Shown in pieces: positions 8,657-17,484 of a DNA stretch of 64,000 nt. The stretch is taken from NCBI GenBank assembly GCA_038230255.1, contig JBBRNP010000001.1, positions 1-64,000 of the forward strand, in the 5' to 3' direction. The notes under the pieces are model-generated. The model was not told the origin of the DNA and ran no database searches. It was given only the letters and a program-made list of their open reading frames with translations. Both the position numbers and the translations under genes were made by a program. Position 1 is the first letter of the stretch. Each line of letters begins with the position of its first letter. This stretch comes from AV40 sp038230255 (lineage in GTDB: Bacteria; Verrucomicrobiota; Verrucomicrobiia; Chthoniobacterales; UBA10450).

Positions 8657-9485
8657 AGTAGTAGTCGAGCAAAGATCGACATCTGTGACGATGTGGCCCC
8701 GTCGTATTGGCGATCCGGATTCGTTGTTCTGGCGAATCGTGCGCCCAGTTGGGATGGCTGCGCTCTTCTTGACGTTGTGGGGTCTGGCCGTTCGTTGGTC
8801 CGGCAGCGATTTGTTTCCGACACCGGGCAACGTCGCCAGCGGCATCGTTGAGCTGATTCAAAAGGGACTTCTCCTCAAATACATTGTCGCTTCCGTCTTT
8901 CGCGTCTCATGGGGATTCGCCCTCGCTGTGCTGATCGGCGTTCCATTGGGACTCGTCCTCGGCTGGTACTCACGCGCGTTTCAAGCGTTCAATCCTTTCA
9001 TTCAAATCCTGCGGCCGATCTCGCCCATCGCGTGGATTCCGGTGGCCATCCTTTGGTTTGGCGTCAGCGATGCCGCGCCGATCTTTTTAATTTTTCTGGC
9101 CAGCGTTTTTCCAATCACCGTCGCGACGATCGCCGCTGTCCAGAACATGCAGCTCGTTTATCTGCGCGCCGCCCAAAACTTTGGCCTCAGCACCGGCGAA
9201 CTTTTTCGCCAGGTCATTTTGCGCGCGTGCTTGCCACAGATCATTACTGGAATTCGGATCGCTCTTGGCGTGGCCTGGCTCGTTGTCGTCGCCGCCGAAA
9301 TGATCGCCGTTAATAGCGGGCTGGGATATTTGATCATCGACGCTCGTAATGCCGGAAAGCGTTACGACCTCGTCGTCGCAGGCATGGTCATGATCGGTCT
9401 GATCGGACTCATCCTCGATCTACTTGTTCGGCAATTGGAAAAATTTGATGAGGTCCGTTGGGGCTACATCGGGAGGCGCAAATGA
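8637..9485 (+). CDS. ABC transporter permease (SsuC/NrtB/TauC family)
   Basis: The 282-residue protein has about six membrane helices. Its cytoplasmic loop AAQNFGLSTGELFRQVIL, with the downstream LPQIITGIRIALGVAW, corresponds to the EAA loop that docks to the ATPase. The segment PTPGNVASGIVELIQKG after the first helix is typical of this family. It forms the membrane channel for the substrate delivered by the preceding binding protein. Its stop codon overlaps the ATG of the ATPase gene, so the two are translationally coupled. Confidence 0.9.
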   Translation: MNRAGAEVVVEQRSTSVTMWPRRIGDPDSLFWRIVRPVGMAALFLTLWGLAVRWSGSDLFPTPGNVASGIVELIQKGLLLKYIVASVFRVSWGFALAVLIGVPLGLVLGWYSRAFQAFNPFIQILRPISPIAWIPVAILWFGVSDAAPIFLIFLASVFPITVATIAAVQNMQLVYLRAAQNFGLSTGELFRQVILRACLPQIITGIRIALGVAWLVVVAAEMIAVNSGLGYLIIDARNAGKRYDLVVAGMVMIGLIGLILDLLVRQLEKFDEVRWGYIGRRK

Positions 9486-10258
9486 AAGAGGCTGTTATTT
9501 CGATTCGAAATCTGTCGATGCGTTTTCCCGGCAAACGCGCCGGCGAAGAGATCCCCGTTTTGGAAAATGTGAACGCCGATGTTTCGCGCGGCGAGTTCGT
9601 CTGCATCGTCGGGCCGAGCGGCTGCGGGAAATCTACCTTGCTCAACATTGTCGGCGGATTCTTGAAAGCGACTTCCGGCGAAGTGACAGTCGAGGGCCAA
9701 CCCGTAAATGATCCGGATCCGCGCCGAATCTTTGTCTTTCAGGAAAACGGCGTTTTTCCCTGGCTGAATGTGCATGAAAACGTCGGCTTCGGTTTACGCC
9801 AGAAAATGCACGACGAACGACAGCACATCATCGCCCGTTACATCGACATGGTCGGCCTCGGCGGATTTGAGACTGCTTATCCGCACGAACTTTCCGGCGG
9901 CATGCGCCAGCGGGTCGAAATCGCGCGCGCACTCGCCGCCAACCCCGACATCATTTACATGGATGAGCCGTTTGGGGCGCTCGACTTCATGACTCGCTTG
10001 AAAATGCGCACCGATCTCGTGCGAATCTGGCAAAGCGAAAAGAAAACGATCCTGTTTGTGACGCACGACATTGAGGAAGCGGTCCAACTTGCCGATCGGG
10101 TTCTGATCATGACCGCGCGACCGGGCACCATTCAGGAAGTCGTGGATGTCGATCTTCCGCGACCGCGTCATTTGGATTCACCCGGTTACCTCGAGAAACG
10201 CGACCGCATTTTCCAATTAATGGGAATGAGCCTTCGTGTCGGCGAAACGGCCGCCTAG
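9482..10258 (+). CDS. ABC transporter ATP-binding protein (SsuB/NrtD/TauB family)
   Basis: The 258-residue nucleotide-binding subunit shows Walker A GPSGCGKST (44-52), the Q-loop FQENGVFPW (about 86-94, with the family's usual Pro-Trp), the signature LSGGMRQRVEIARAL (137-151), Walker B IIYMDEP (157-163) and the H-loop THDIEEA. It couples ATP hydrolysis to import through the permease encoded just upstream. The ATG at 9482 overlaps the permease stop. The tail ends shortly after a segment MTARPGTIQEVVDVDLPRPR that is normal for this family. Confidence 0.92.
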   Translation: MKEAVISIRNLSMRFPGKRAGEEIPVLENVNADVSRGEFVCIVGPSGCGKSTLLNIVGGFLKATSGEVTVEGQPVNDPDPRRIFVFQENGVFPWLNVHENVGFGLRQKMHDERQHIIARYIDMVGLGGFETAYPHELSGGMRQRVEIARALAANPDIIYMDEPFGALDFMTRLKMRTDLVRIWQSEKKTILFVTHDIEEAVQLADRVLIMTARPGTIQEVVDVDLPRPRHLDSPGYLEKRDRIFQLMGMSLRVGETAA

Positions 10259-10264
10259 GAGGCT

Positions 10265-10298
10265 GGCCTGCCAAGCCGTAGCCTTAAGCGAAGGCTGG
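10265..10298. repeat. Dispersed GCCTGCC-type repeat, copy 2, abutting tRNA-Thr
   Basis: The sequence CCTGCCAAGCCGTAGCC followed by TTAAGCGAAGGCTGG matches the repeat at 5252-5283. It ends at the base next to the 3' end of the tRNA-Thr gene and starts 6 bp after the ABC ATPase stop codon. Confidence 0.6.
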
Positions 10299-10371
10299 AG
10301 CCGGCAGACGGATTCGAACCGACGACCTGCTGATTACAAATCAGCTGCTCTACCAACTGAGCTATGCCGGC
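10299..10371 (-). tRNA. tRNA-Thr (anticodon TGT)
   Basis: Read on the minus strand, the 73-nt gene folds as a full cloverleaf. The 7-bp acceptor stem is GCCGGCA/TGCCGGC. The D arm contains AGCTCAGTTGGTAGAGC, the anticodon arm is GCTGA-TTTGTAA-TCAGC with TGT at 34-36, and the T loop is GGTTCGAATCC. The discriminator is T and CCA is not encoded. The gene is complete and looks functional. Confidence 0.95.
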
Positions 10372-10472
10372 AAAAAAATGCCCGTCCGGCTCGGACCCAC
10401 TCCGGCTCGGAGCGCCGGAAACTAGCGCAGACTTCGGCCTCTAACAACCGGCGGAATGCCGGTGCCCTAAAG

Positions 10473-12080
10473 CTATGGAGCCCCCGCCTTTTTCACCAGG
10501 ATCGCGCCAAGAAACTGCTCCGGCTCTGGCGAATTCGGTTCGGCTCGCACGATCTGCGCGGTGGTCGGCGATTGTTTGATCAGCCATGTGTCCGGATAAA
10601 AATTCTGCTCAAAGTAGGATAAACTCCATTCGGTAAAGTACTGATCGCTACCCGGATTGAAAAAGAGATCGTTCGGAACATAAACCGCCGCTGCCGGCGC
10701 AGTGCGTTGGATTTCGTCGGCCGCCGCAGTTTGTTTCTCCCGCGCGTTCCGGTAGGGCCCGTAAAGCGGAAAGAGAAAAATGTAGCGCGTCGCCGAAACG
10801 CGCCGCGCGTAAAAGAGCAATTCCGGCTCGGCCCCAAAAACGAACACGCGCTGCTCGGATGATGTGATTTGCGCGATGTGGGCCGCGAACTCCGGCATTT
10901 CGGCGAAGAAATTCCCCGGATAGATCTTTCTCGCCGCGTCCGCGGATGTGTAGCTGAACCAAAACGGCCAAAACGTTTTCAACGGAAGAACAACTAGCAG
11001 TAGACCGAATAGCGCTCGCGGAATCCAAGAACGTCTCCAAGGCCGAAGGTCGCTCAGCCATTGCGCGCCGAAAACTGCGATCAATGCAAGCGGCGGCAAC
11101 AGTTGCTGAAAATAATGCGGAAAGAAATAACCGCTCGCGCTCACACCGATCATGCTCGTAATCAGCCAGCCGGCGAGAAAGGCGAACCATTTTCTTTTAC
11201 GGGCGACAATTAACGCGAGCAAACCGGCAGCCGAGAAAATCCATGTCATCGTTTCCATTCGCGCTAGCCCCGTCAAGGTTTCCGAACAAAATTGGAGCCG
11301 GTCCGACCAAGTCATCGCGCCGATGTATTCCAGGTTATGGGTGAACACGTTGTCGACCAGCTCGCTCAATCCATGACGCGTCCAGAAGTAGAGCGAAATG
11401 ATTCCAGCAATCGCGAATAGTCCGACAAACGACCAAAAGGCGAAGGCGGCTGTACTGCGCCATCGTTTTTCCGGTGCCGTGAAAATCGGATACAGAACGA
11501 TCAATAGAAGCCAATTCACGGCCGCGACTTGCTTGAACGCGATCGCGATTCCAGTGAGCGCGCCGCAGACGAGCGTGAGCAAAGCGTTGCGGGGATTGCC
11601 GGCCGCTTTCAGAAACGCGAGTTGAGCCAAAATCAGCGGAAGCAACATGAAAACCTCGGTGTTGGCCGCGGTCCCCTGCGCGAACGGGTCCGCGGAAAGC
11701 AGCGTGAACAGCGCGGCCGCTATAAACGCCCAGAACCGATTCACGAATCGCAGCGCGAGAAAAAATAGTGCGCAGGCTGAAGCCGCCGAAAATAATAGCG
11801 CGGCGAAATGCACAGCTCTAATCGGGTCGAGCGGCAAAGCCAATGCCGCGCGATAAACCCAAAAAATCGCGGGCGGCTTTTGATCGACCCAATCGCGATA
11901 CGGGAGCTCATTGTGGCCGAGCCGCCATGCGATGTAGGCGTATTCGCCTTCGTCCCGCTCGAGTGGAACGTTGAGCAGCGGAAGTCTCACCGCCGCCGCG
12001 ATTAGGATTAGCCCGGCAACGACGAGAATCGTTTGTCTCGCAGACGGGCGCGGCCGCAAACCGATTGCGCCCTCGATCAC
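10473..12080 (-). CDS. Glycosyltransferase family 39-like membrane protein
   Basis: The 535-residue integral membrane protein has about ten predicted helices. After the first helix comes the motif RLPLLNVPLERDEGEYAY with Asp43-Glu44, the acidic pair used by ArnT/PMT-type transferases, then PYRDWVDQKPPA. Such enzymes move a sugar from a polyprenyl-phosphate carrier to lipid or protein acceptors on the outer face of the inner membrane. The soluble C-terminal part (from about 390) is probably periplasmic. It is the last gene of a three-gene operon with 4-bp overlaps (GT4, GNAT-like, GT39), which suggests a shared glycan or glycolipid pathway. The sugar donor and acceptor are unknown. Confidence 0.85.
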   Translation of the reverse strand: MIEGAIGLRPRPSARQTILVVAGLILIAAAVRLPLLNVPLERDEGEYAYIAWRLGHNELPYRDWVDQKPPAIFWVYRAALALPLDPIRAVHFAALLFSAASACALFFLALRFVNRFWAFIAAALFTLLSADPFAQGTAANTEVFMLLPLILAQLAFLKAAGNPRNALLTLVCGALTGIAIAFKQVAAVNWLLLIVLYPIFTAPEKRWRSTAAFAFWSFVGLFAIAGIISLYFWTRHGLSELVDNVFTHNLEYIGAMTWSDRLQFCSETLTGLARMETMTWIFSAAGLLALIVARKRKWFAFLAGWLITSMIGVSASGYFFPHYFQQLLPPLALIAVFGAQWLSDLRPWRRSWIPRALFGLLLVVLPLKTFWPFWFSYTSADAARKIYPGNFFAEMPEFAAHIAQITSSEQRVFVFGAEPELLFYARRVSATRYIFLFPLYGPYRNAREKQTAAADEIQRTAPAAAVYVPNDLFFNPGSDQYFTEWSLSYFEQNFYPDTWLIKQSPTTAQIVRAEPNSPEPEQFLGAILVKKAGAP

Positions 12081-12763
12081 CGCGAGCGCGAAGTCACACT
12101 CAGTGGCTCAGCCGTTTCCAGATTCTTGATCACGGTGCTGAGATAAACCGATTGCGGATAAAACGCCTTGTATTTCGTAATCTCGGCGCGGTTCAAGACT
12201 TTGAAGCCGTAGCGCTCGAACATTAGTTCACCTCGCCGGCTCTCAAAAGTTACGATCTGGCCGTAAACGCGTTTTTCGCCGCAACGATACAAATAGCTCA
12301 GATACGCGCTCATCAGCGCGCGCGTGGTCGACATTTTTCGTGCATCAGGAAGAAGATTGATATGAAAATGCGGGACGCGTCGCGGTGCGGCCGGCACTTC
12401 GCGCGGGCCGTGAACGAGCACCCACCGAACGAACCGACGTGAGGCGGCGTTGTAACGAAAATAGCGAGTGAGCGCTTTGAGAAAGAGCGAAACGTTTTGC
12501 CAGAACGAATAGAGCTGATTTTTAAGCGGCTTGCGCGAACCGAGCAGATAACCGCGGATTTCACCGTCGATTTCAATGACGAAGGACGATTCCGGTTCCC
12601 AATCGGTGTAATAAGTAGTGAGGAAATCCGCGAACAATTGTCGATCTTCATAAACGGGATCGATCGGCGTGCCGAGAAAGCCCGTCTGGCAACAGAGCCG
12701 TCGCACGGCGTCGCGGTCCGTTTTCCGATAACTGCGGATAATAAATGGGTTCTCGGTGCTCAT
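12077..12763 (-). CDS. GNAT-family acetyltransferase-like protein
   Basis: The 228-residue protein begins FIIRSYRKTDRDAVRRLC, a typical GNAT N-terminal strand and helix, and has later segments FVIEIDGEIRGYLLGS and FHINLLPDARK that fit strands beta4 and beta5. A long insertion (about 95-135) with basic and aromatic residues is unusual for a minimal GNAT. The acetyl-CoA loop is not a clean Q/RxxGxG/A, so acyl transfer is inferred. The ATG at 12763 is preferred. It overlaps the GT4 stop by 4 bp, and the 3' end overlaps the GT39 start by 4 bp, which argues for tight co-translation. Confidence 0.7.
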   Translation of the reverse strand: MSTENPFIIRSYRKTDRDAVRRLCCQTGFLGTPIDPVYEDRQLFADFLTTYYTDWEPESSFVIEIDGEIRGYLLGSRKPLKNQLYSFWQNVSLFLKALTRYFRYNAASRRFVRWVLVHGPREVPAAPRRVPHFHINLLPDARKMSTTRALMSAYLSYLYRCGEKRVYGQIVTFESRRGELMFERYGFKVLNRAEITKYKAFYPQSVYLSTVIKNLETAEPLSVTSRSR

Positions 12764-13944
12764 CCGGCGGGGTGTCCTTTGTAGTTTGCATGGACCTCGC
12801 GGTAAATGCAAAAAAGCCGCTCGAAAACCCGTGACCAGGCATGTAACTGCGCCGCGCGCACTGCCGCCTCTTTGCCCAGACCTGATAGCTCCTTCTCGCT
12901 CATCTGCTCGATCGCGGCCGCCAGCGCTTCCGCCGTGTTCTCGTGCGCCCAATCCTTTTGGTCATGAAAAATCAGATCGTCCATGGCGCTGCCGCGAATG
13001 CCGACCACCGGCGTCCCGCAAGCCTGACTTTCCAGCGCGACCAGACCGAATGTTTCCTGGACCCCTGGATGAACAAAAAGATCGGCCGCCCGATAATAGC
13101 GCGCGAGCTCGCGGGGCTCGGCACAATATGGGATGTAGGAGACGTTTTTCGTTCGCGTTTGAAGTTTCCGTAGCTCGCTCCGTTGTGTGCCGTCGCCAAT
13201 CACGAGCAAATGAAAATCAGTCGGGCGGCGCCGCTGCAAAATCTCGAACGCGCGAAATAATTTCGTCGTATTTTTTTCTTTCGCGAGACGGCCGACGTAA
13301 AGCAGGAGTTTTCGATTTGGATCGATATCGAGCGCTTTTCGCGTCGCCTCTGCATCGGACTGGTTCGGATGAAAGATGTCGATGTTAACGCCGAGGCTGA
13401 GAACGCGGACGTTTCGCACCCCCCAATCCCGCAGGACCTGCGCCAGTCGGTCGGACGCGACCAGTGTCGCCGCGCACTGGTTGTAAAGTTTCCGCACGTA
13501 GGCGCGGGAAAGTTTCATCACCCGGCGGGTTGCGGTCTTGCCCAGCAATCTTGCGCTGCTGCGCAAATAGGCTTCGGGAAAATGTGAATGATAAAAACCG
13601 ATCACCGGAATTTTTAACGCGCGACCAGCGCTTATCGCTTTCCAGCCGAGCTGATACGGATCGCCGGATTCGATGATGTCCGGCCGCTCGCTTCGAAGGA
13701 TTCGCTCGACCGCGCGCAAGTTTAGCAGTGCCCGATACTGCGCCGTCCGGGAAACCAATGGAGAACGAATCGTGTAGACCCGCGCGCGGCCGCGTGCCCG
13801 CACCGTTGTCTTTTTCCCGGGAATGACGAGCACGTGCTTCTCTGTCGCCGTGCAGTTCTCGATGTAGTCGATCTTTTCGTGTAGGTAACGCTTCACCCCG
13901 CCGCTCACCGGCGAGTAAAACTGCGTTAGATCGACAATCTTCAT
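12760..13944 (-). CDS. Glycosyltransferase family 4 protein
   Basis: The 394-residue protein has the two-Rossmann GT-B layout: an N-terminal domain beginning MKIVDLTQFYSPVSGGVKRY, a central GFYHSHFPEAYLRS, the C-terminal donor-binding segment LLYVGRLAKEKNTTKLF and the EX7E-type region HPGVQETFGLVALESQACGTP. These features match the MgtA/PimB-like alpha-mannosyltransferases of family GT4, which use nucleotide-sugar donors at the cytoplasmic face of the membrane. It is the first gene of the leftward operon. A dispersed palindromic repeat lies immediately upstream (13953-14057), in the place where its promoter would be expected. Confidence 0.9.
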   Translation of the reverse strand: MKIVDLTQFYSPVSGGVKRYLHEKIDYIENCTATEKHVLVIPGKKTTVRARGRARVYTIRSPLVSRTAQYRALLNLRAVERILRSERPDIIESGDPYQLGWKAISAGRALKIPVIGFYHSHFPEAYLRSSARLLGKTATRRVMKLSRAYVRKLYNQCAATLVASDRLAQVLRDWGVRNVRVLSLGVNIDIFHPNQSDAEATRKALDIDPNRKLLLYVGRLAKEKNTTKLFRAFEILQRRRPTDFHLLVIGDGTQRSELRKLQTRTKNVSYIPYCAEPRELARYYRAADLFVHPGVQETFGLVALESQACGTPVVGIRGSAMDDLIFHDQKDWAHENTAEALAAAIEQMSEKELSGLGKEAAVRAAQLHAWSRVFERLFCIYREVHANYKGHPAG

Positions 13945-13952
13945 TCTGTTTT

Positions 13953-14057
13953 TGTCATTCCGAGCGAAGTCGAGGAATCTCTTACTGTTTCCGACTGTTG
14001 GCAGCCGTAACGTGCACAGAAATATCGAGAGATGCTTCGACTCCGCTCAGCATGACA
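13953..14057. repeat. Dispersed inverted repeat, TCATTCCGAGCGAAGTCG family, copy A
   Basis: The left arm starts TGTCATTCCGAGCGAAGTCG at 13953 and continues GAGGAATCTC. The right arm at 14027-14057 is its imperfect reverse complement, ending CTCCGCTCAGCATGACA. About 45 bp lie between the arms. Related copies are at 42881-42990, 49489-49864 (split by a gene), 56665-56837 and 60684-60792. Confidence 0.8.
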
Positions 14058-14066
14058 GAGAAGGAA

Positions 14067-15014
14067 TCAGCTTTCGAGTTCGCTTAAGTATTTTTCCGCT
14101 TCCATCGCCGCGGCGCAGCCGGACCCGGCCGCGGTCACTGCTTGTTTGTAAACGCGATCGGCCACGTCGCCGGCAATGAAAACGCCGGGATGTTTACTCT
14201 CCGCCATATGTCGCGCGATCAGATAACCGTCCGGATCGGTCTCGAGTTTTCCCTGATACGCTTTTGTGTTTGGATCGTGACCGATCGCAACGAACACGCA
14301 CGCCACCGGCAACTCGCGCTCTTCGTTTGTCTGCACGTTGCGCAAGCGGACGGCACGCATTTCGCCTTTTTCATCGGGAATGTATTCGGTCACGACCGTG
14401 TTCCAAATCGGCTCGATCTTTTTGTTCGCGAGCACGCGATCGGCCATAATTTTCGAGGCGCGCAGTTTGTCGCGGCGGTGGATCAAATAAACTTTTGAGG
14501 CGAATCGGGTCAGGAAAATTGATTCCTCCGCTGCGGAATCGCCGCCGCCGATCACACAGACCGGAACGTTTTTGTAAAACGCGCCATCGCAAGTCGCACA
14601 ACTGGTCAGGCCGTGGCCGATTAATTTCTCTTCGTTCTCGAGATTCAGCCAGCGCGCAGACGCGCCACTGGCAACGATCAGCGCTTTGGTTTCGATCCAT
14701 TCGTCGTCGGCTTTGACCCGAATGTGATTGTTGCGCGGTTCGAAATCCATGACCTCGGCATAGGAAAATCGGGCACCGAAGTTCTCTGCTTGTTTGTGCA
14801 TGTTCAGGATCAGCTGCGGCCCGTCGATTCCTTCCGGAAAGCCAGGAAAATTTTCCACCAGCGTGGTGGTGGAAAGCTGGCCGCCGGGCTGGCGGCCTTC
14901 CAACACGAGTGGGTTCAGATTCGCGCGAGCCGCATAAATGGCAGCCGTCAGGCCGGCACAACCGCTGCCAACAATGATCACCTTTTCCACAAGTAAATCT
15001 AGCACACGACGCAA
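14067..15014 (-). CDS. trxB: Thioredoxin-disulfide reductase
   Basis: The protein has about 315 residues with the low-molecular-weight TrxR layout: an FAD-binding GSGCAGLTAA near the N-terminus, the redox-active CATCDGAF in the inserted NADPH domain, the NADPH loop GGGDSAAEES and a C-terminal GDVADRVYKQAVTAAGSGC for FAD. It reduces thioredoxin with NADPH. The start is uncertain: a TTG at 15014 has an AGAGAGG sequence 8 nt upstream, a GTG at 14990 would give the typical N-terminus with no Shine-Dalgarno sequence, and a GTG at 15023 is also possible. The gene is divergent from mutM. Confidence 0.94.
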   Translation of the reverse strand: MRRVLDLLVEKVIIVGSGCAGLTAAIYAARANLNPLVLEGRQPGGQLSTTTLVENFPGFPEGIDGPQLILNMHKQAENFGARFSYAEVMDFEPRNNHIRVKADDEWIETKALIVASGASARWLNLENEEKLIGHGLTSCATCDGAFYKNVPVCVIGGGDSAAEESIFLTRFASKVYLIHRRDKLRASKIMADRVLANKKIEPIWNTVVTEYIPDEKGEMRAVRLRNVQTNEERELPVACVFVAIGHDPNTKAYQGKLETDPDGYLIARHMAESKHPGVFIAGDVADRVYKQAVTAAGSGCAAAMEAEKYLSELES

Positions 15015-15049
15015 GTGGAACACACCTCTCTCCGCACGTAATCTGCGCG

Positions 15050-15844
15050 ATGCCTGAGCTGGCCGAAGTCGATTGGTTTCGCAAACAGTGGGAGGCCGGC
15101 CGCGGCGGAGAGGTTGTCGATCTTAGCTTGCACACACGAAATCGCATCTTTCGCGGCGAAGACGTGGACAAACTTCGCCAAAGACTAATCGGCACGAAAC
15201 TTCTGAGCTCGCACGCGCGCGGAAAACGAATGCTCTTCAAATTTTCCGAAGACAACTGGCTCGGAATTCATCTCGGCATGACCGGCAAGATCCGAGTTGA
15301 GTCGGCGAATTATCGACCCGCCAAACACGATCATTTGGTTTTGTTTCAACAAGAACGCGCGCTCGTCTTTACCGATTCACGCCAGTTCGGTCGTGTCCGA
15401 TTTCATCATGGAACGGATGAACCCGATTGGTGGAAAAGCGATGCGCCCGAAATCATTTCGAGCCACTTCGATCAGAAATTCGTCGATCAATTCCTGAATC
15501 GGCATCGCCAAGCGCCGATCAAAGCCGTCCTGTTGATGCAAAACGGCTTTCCTGGAATCGGTAACTGGATGGCCGACGAAATTCTCTGGCGCGCAAAAGT
15601 TCTGCCTTCGAAACGAATTCGGAAACTAACTGCGCGCGACCGCGCCGGGCTTTTCCGCACGACGAAATTTGTTGTCCGCCGATCGCTTGAAACGCTCGGC
15701 AAAGATTTCTCCGACCCGCCGCGCAACTGGCTGATTCATCAGAAATGGAAACGCGGTGGCATCTGTCCGATTCATCGCACACCTTTGCGGCACGCCACCG
15801 TCGCCGGACGCACAACCGCGTGGTGTCCGCGTTGTCAAAAATAA
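15050..15844 (+). CDS. Formamidopyrimidine-DNA glycosylase family protein (Fpg/MutM)
   Basis: The 264-residue protein begins MPELAEV, so after Met removal Pro is the N-terminal nucleophile, followed by the catalytic Glu. Later elements are ARGKRMLF (catalytic Lys loop), GIHLGMTGKIRV, GIGNWMADEILW (helix-two-turn-helix) and a C-terminal zinc finger. In the finger the first pair reads CPIH instead of CPxC, while GRTTAWCPRC is normal, so zinc would be held by Cys3His or three Cys residues. The enzyme removes oxidised purines and nicks the abasic site. It could be the Nei or Nei2 type, because the N-terminal PELAEVDWFR differs from classic MutM. Confidence 0.88.
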   Translation: MPELAEVDWFRKQWEAGRGGEVVDLSLHTRNRIFRGEDVDKLRQRLIGTKLLSSHARGKRMLFKFSEDNWLGIHLGMTGKIRVESANYRPAKHDHLVLFQQERALVFTDSRQFGRVRFHHGTDEPDWWKSDAPEIISSHFDQKFVDQFLNRHRQAPIKAVLLMQNGFPGIGNWMADEILWRAKVLPSKRIRKLTARDRAGLFRTTKFVVRRSLETLGKDFSDPPRNWLIHQKWKRGGICPIHRTPLRHATVAGRTTAWCPRCQK

Positions 15845-17395
15845 CTAAGCCGTGACGTGGACAATGATTTTGTGGAAGCCGGTGGCGCCGGAGTAAGGAC
15901 TGCGGTCTTCTTCCCATTCCTGGACTGCGCCTTCGCCGTCAGTGGCGCGGACGACGAGCGTATAGTCGTCCGGACTATCGGGATGCCACTCATAACTCCA
16001 GAGCGCCCAGGTTAATTTTGTGCCGGCGTAATGAATGTGGGCATCGGCCCAGGTTTCGCCGTCGTCATCGCTAATCTCCACGCGCGAAATTCCGCGATCG
16101 CCCCCAAAGGCCATGCCTTTGACTTCGATCGGTCCACTTAATTGGCCCAACGCGAAACGCGATTCGTGATCGGGCGCGTCGATTCTCGATCTTGTTGGCG
16201 TCATGAAATCGGGCCCCCAGCCTTGCGTTTCGTAGAAGCCTTTTACGTCGTCGCCGGTGAGCTCGATGCGAGTCAACCATTTCACGTGCTTTTCGCCGAA
16301 GTAACCCGGCACGATCGCGCGCAACGGATAACCATGACGATCGGGCAACGAATGGCCGTTCATCTGCCAGGCGAGCAACGTGGCCGGATCGAGGGCTTTC
16401 TCGAGCGGAATGGTGTCGGTGTAATTGTCGACGCCAAAGAGGCGAACACGTTTCGCATCCGCCATCGGTCCGGCGGGATCGATCAAGTCGTGTAGGGTGA
16501 TGCCTTTCCAAACCGCATTGCTGATCAAGCCGGCGTCGAGTCCGTTGCTAATACACATCAGCGTGGTTTCCTGTTCGACCTGATTGAATCCTTTCAAATC
16601 TTGAAAGCGATAGGTGGCCGGATTTTGCACGAGCCCGTTCACCTCCAAATGCCAGAGATCGACGTTGACGGTTGGATCGATCACGTTCTTGGTCACGCAA
16701 TAAAACAACTCGTTAGGCGTGATCGGCTGGACGATCCGGCCTTTATATTGGGTGCCGTCGTAGCTGAACGTGGCCGCGCGATAAAGTTTCCTTAACAGCG
16801 CCACGCCGCCGCCGGCCATGAGAACGCCGAGTCCGCCCAAGATTAGCGCGCGCCGTCCAATTGCCGGAGTGAATTCACCGCTTTCGGCTCCAGTTTTCGG
16901 TTGGGTGAGAAAGTGAAAGCTGGCAACAAGCGTCCGCTCAAAAACCAAGACGCTGAGCGTGAAACCGATCAGCGTCACCGCGCCTCCGGATGCAATCGGC
17001 AACCCGATATAGCTCGTGCCGAGCACCGGCCACAAAACAATCGCGACCACGATTATCGGCAACGCAGCGAAGATCGACATCGTCCAGGCTGTGACGCCGC
17101 GCTGCGGATTGCGTCGCATCAATAGACCGAAAATTGCGCCGCCAAGTGCGCTGACGAACAGCTGGCCGGCCATGGTCGATCCAACGCCGAGCTGCTTGAG
17201 ATGATTGTACCCGCCGACCCGGCCCATGATCGAAAGGAACGGACCCGGCTTAATAAAAACGGAAAGTCGATCGCCGATGATCGCGAGCGGCGTGGCGACA
17301 CCAAAAGAAGCCAGCACCAACATCGCGACGGTCATTGCGATTCCGGCGACGAGACCTGCGAGCAATCCAGCAGAAAATGCTTTTGATCGGCTCAT
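15845..17395 (-). CDS. Membrane-anchored molybdopterin oxidoreductase (sulfite oxidase family)
   Basis: The 516-residue protein has an N-terminal membrane part (about five helices, residues 5-160, with another at 183-202) fused to a sulfite-oxidase-like catalytic module. The Mo-pterin ligand is Cys281 in TLMCISNGLD, followed by the conserved YPLRAIVPGYFGEKHVKWL. The C-terminal Ig-like dimerisation domain shows FGGDRGISRVEIS and WALWSYEW. No haem domain is visible. The catalytic part should face the periplasm and oxidise sulfite or reduce a related S/N-oxide, but the electron partner is not encoded nearby. The stop codon directly follows the mutM stop (convergent). Confidence 0.87.
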   Translation of the reverse strand: MSRSKAFSAGLLAGLVAGIAMTVAMLVLASFGVATPLAIIGDRLSVFIKPGPFLSIMGRVGGYNHLKQLGVGSTMAGQLFVSALGGAIFGLLMRRNPQRGVTAWTMSIFAALPIIVVAIVLWPVLGTSYIGLPIASGGAVTLIGFTLSVLVFERTLVASFHFLTQPKTGAESGEFTPAIGRRALILGGLGVLMAGGGVALLRKLYRAATFSYDGTQYKGRIVQPITPNELFYCVTKNVIDPTVNVDLWHLEVNGLVQNPATYRFQDLKGFNQVEQETTLMCISNGLDAGLISNAVWKGITLHDLIDPAGPMADAKRVRLFGVDNYTDTIPLEKALDPATLLAWQMNGHSLPDRHGYPLRAIVPGYFGEKHVKWLTRIELTGDDVKGFYETQGWGPDFMTPTRSRIDAPDHESRFALGQLSGPIEVKGMAFGGDRGISRVEISDDDGETWADAHIHYAGTKLTWALWSYEWHPDSPDDYTLVVRATDGEGAVQEWEEDRSPYSGATGFHKIIVHVTA

Positions 17396-17416
17396 GAATG
17401 AGTCGCGAATGATAGA

Positions 17417-17484
17417 GTTGTAGAGGCGCTTGTGCCAAGCGCCTGTTTATTAGTTCAGTGCTTGAGAACAAGCACCCCTACAAC
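17417..17484. repeat. REP doublet (REPIN-like), GTTGTAGAGGCGCTT arms
   Basis: The outer arms GTTGTAGAGGCGCTT (17417-17431) and AAGCACCCCTACAAC (17470-17484) are imperfect inverted repeats, each with its own small hairpin. The right arm supplies the TAG stop codon of the GT2 gene that ends at 17478. Confidence 0.7.
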
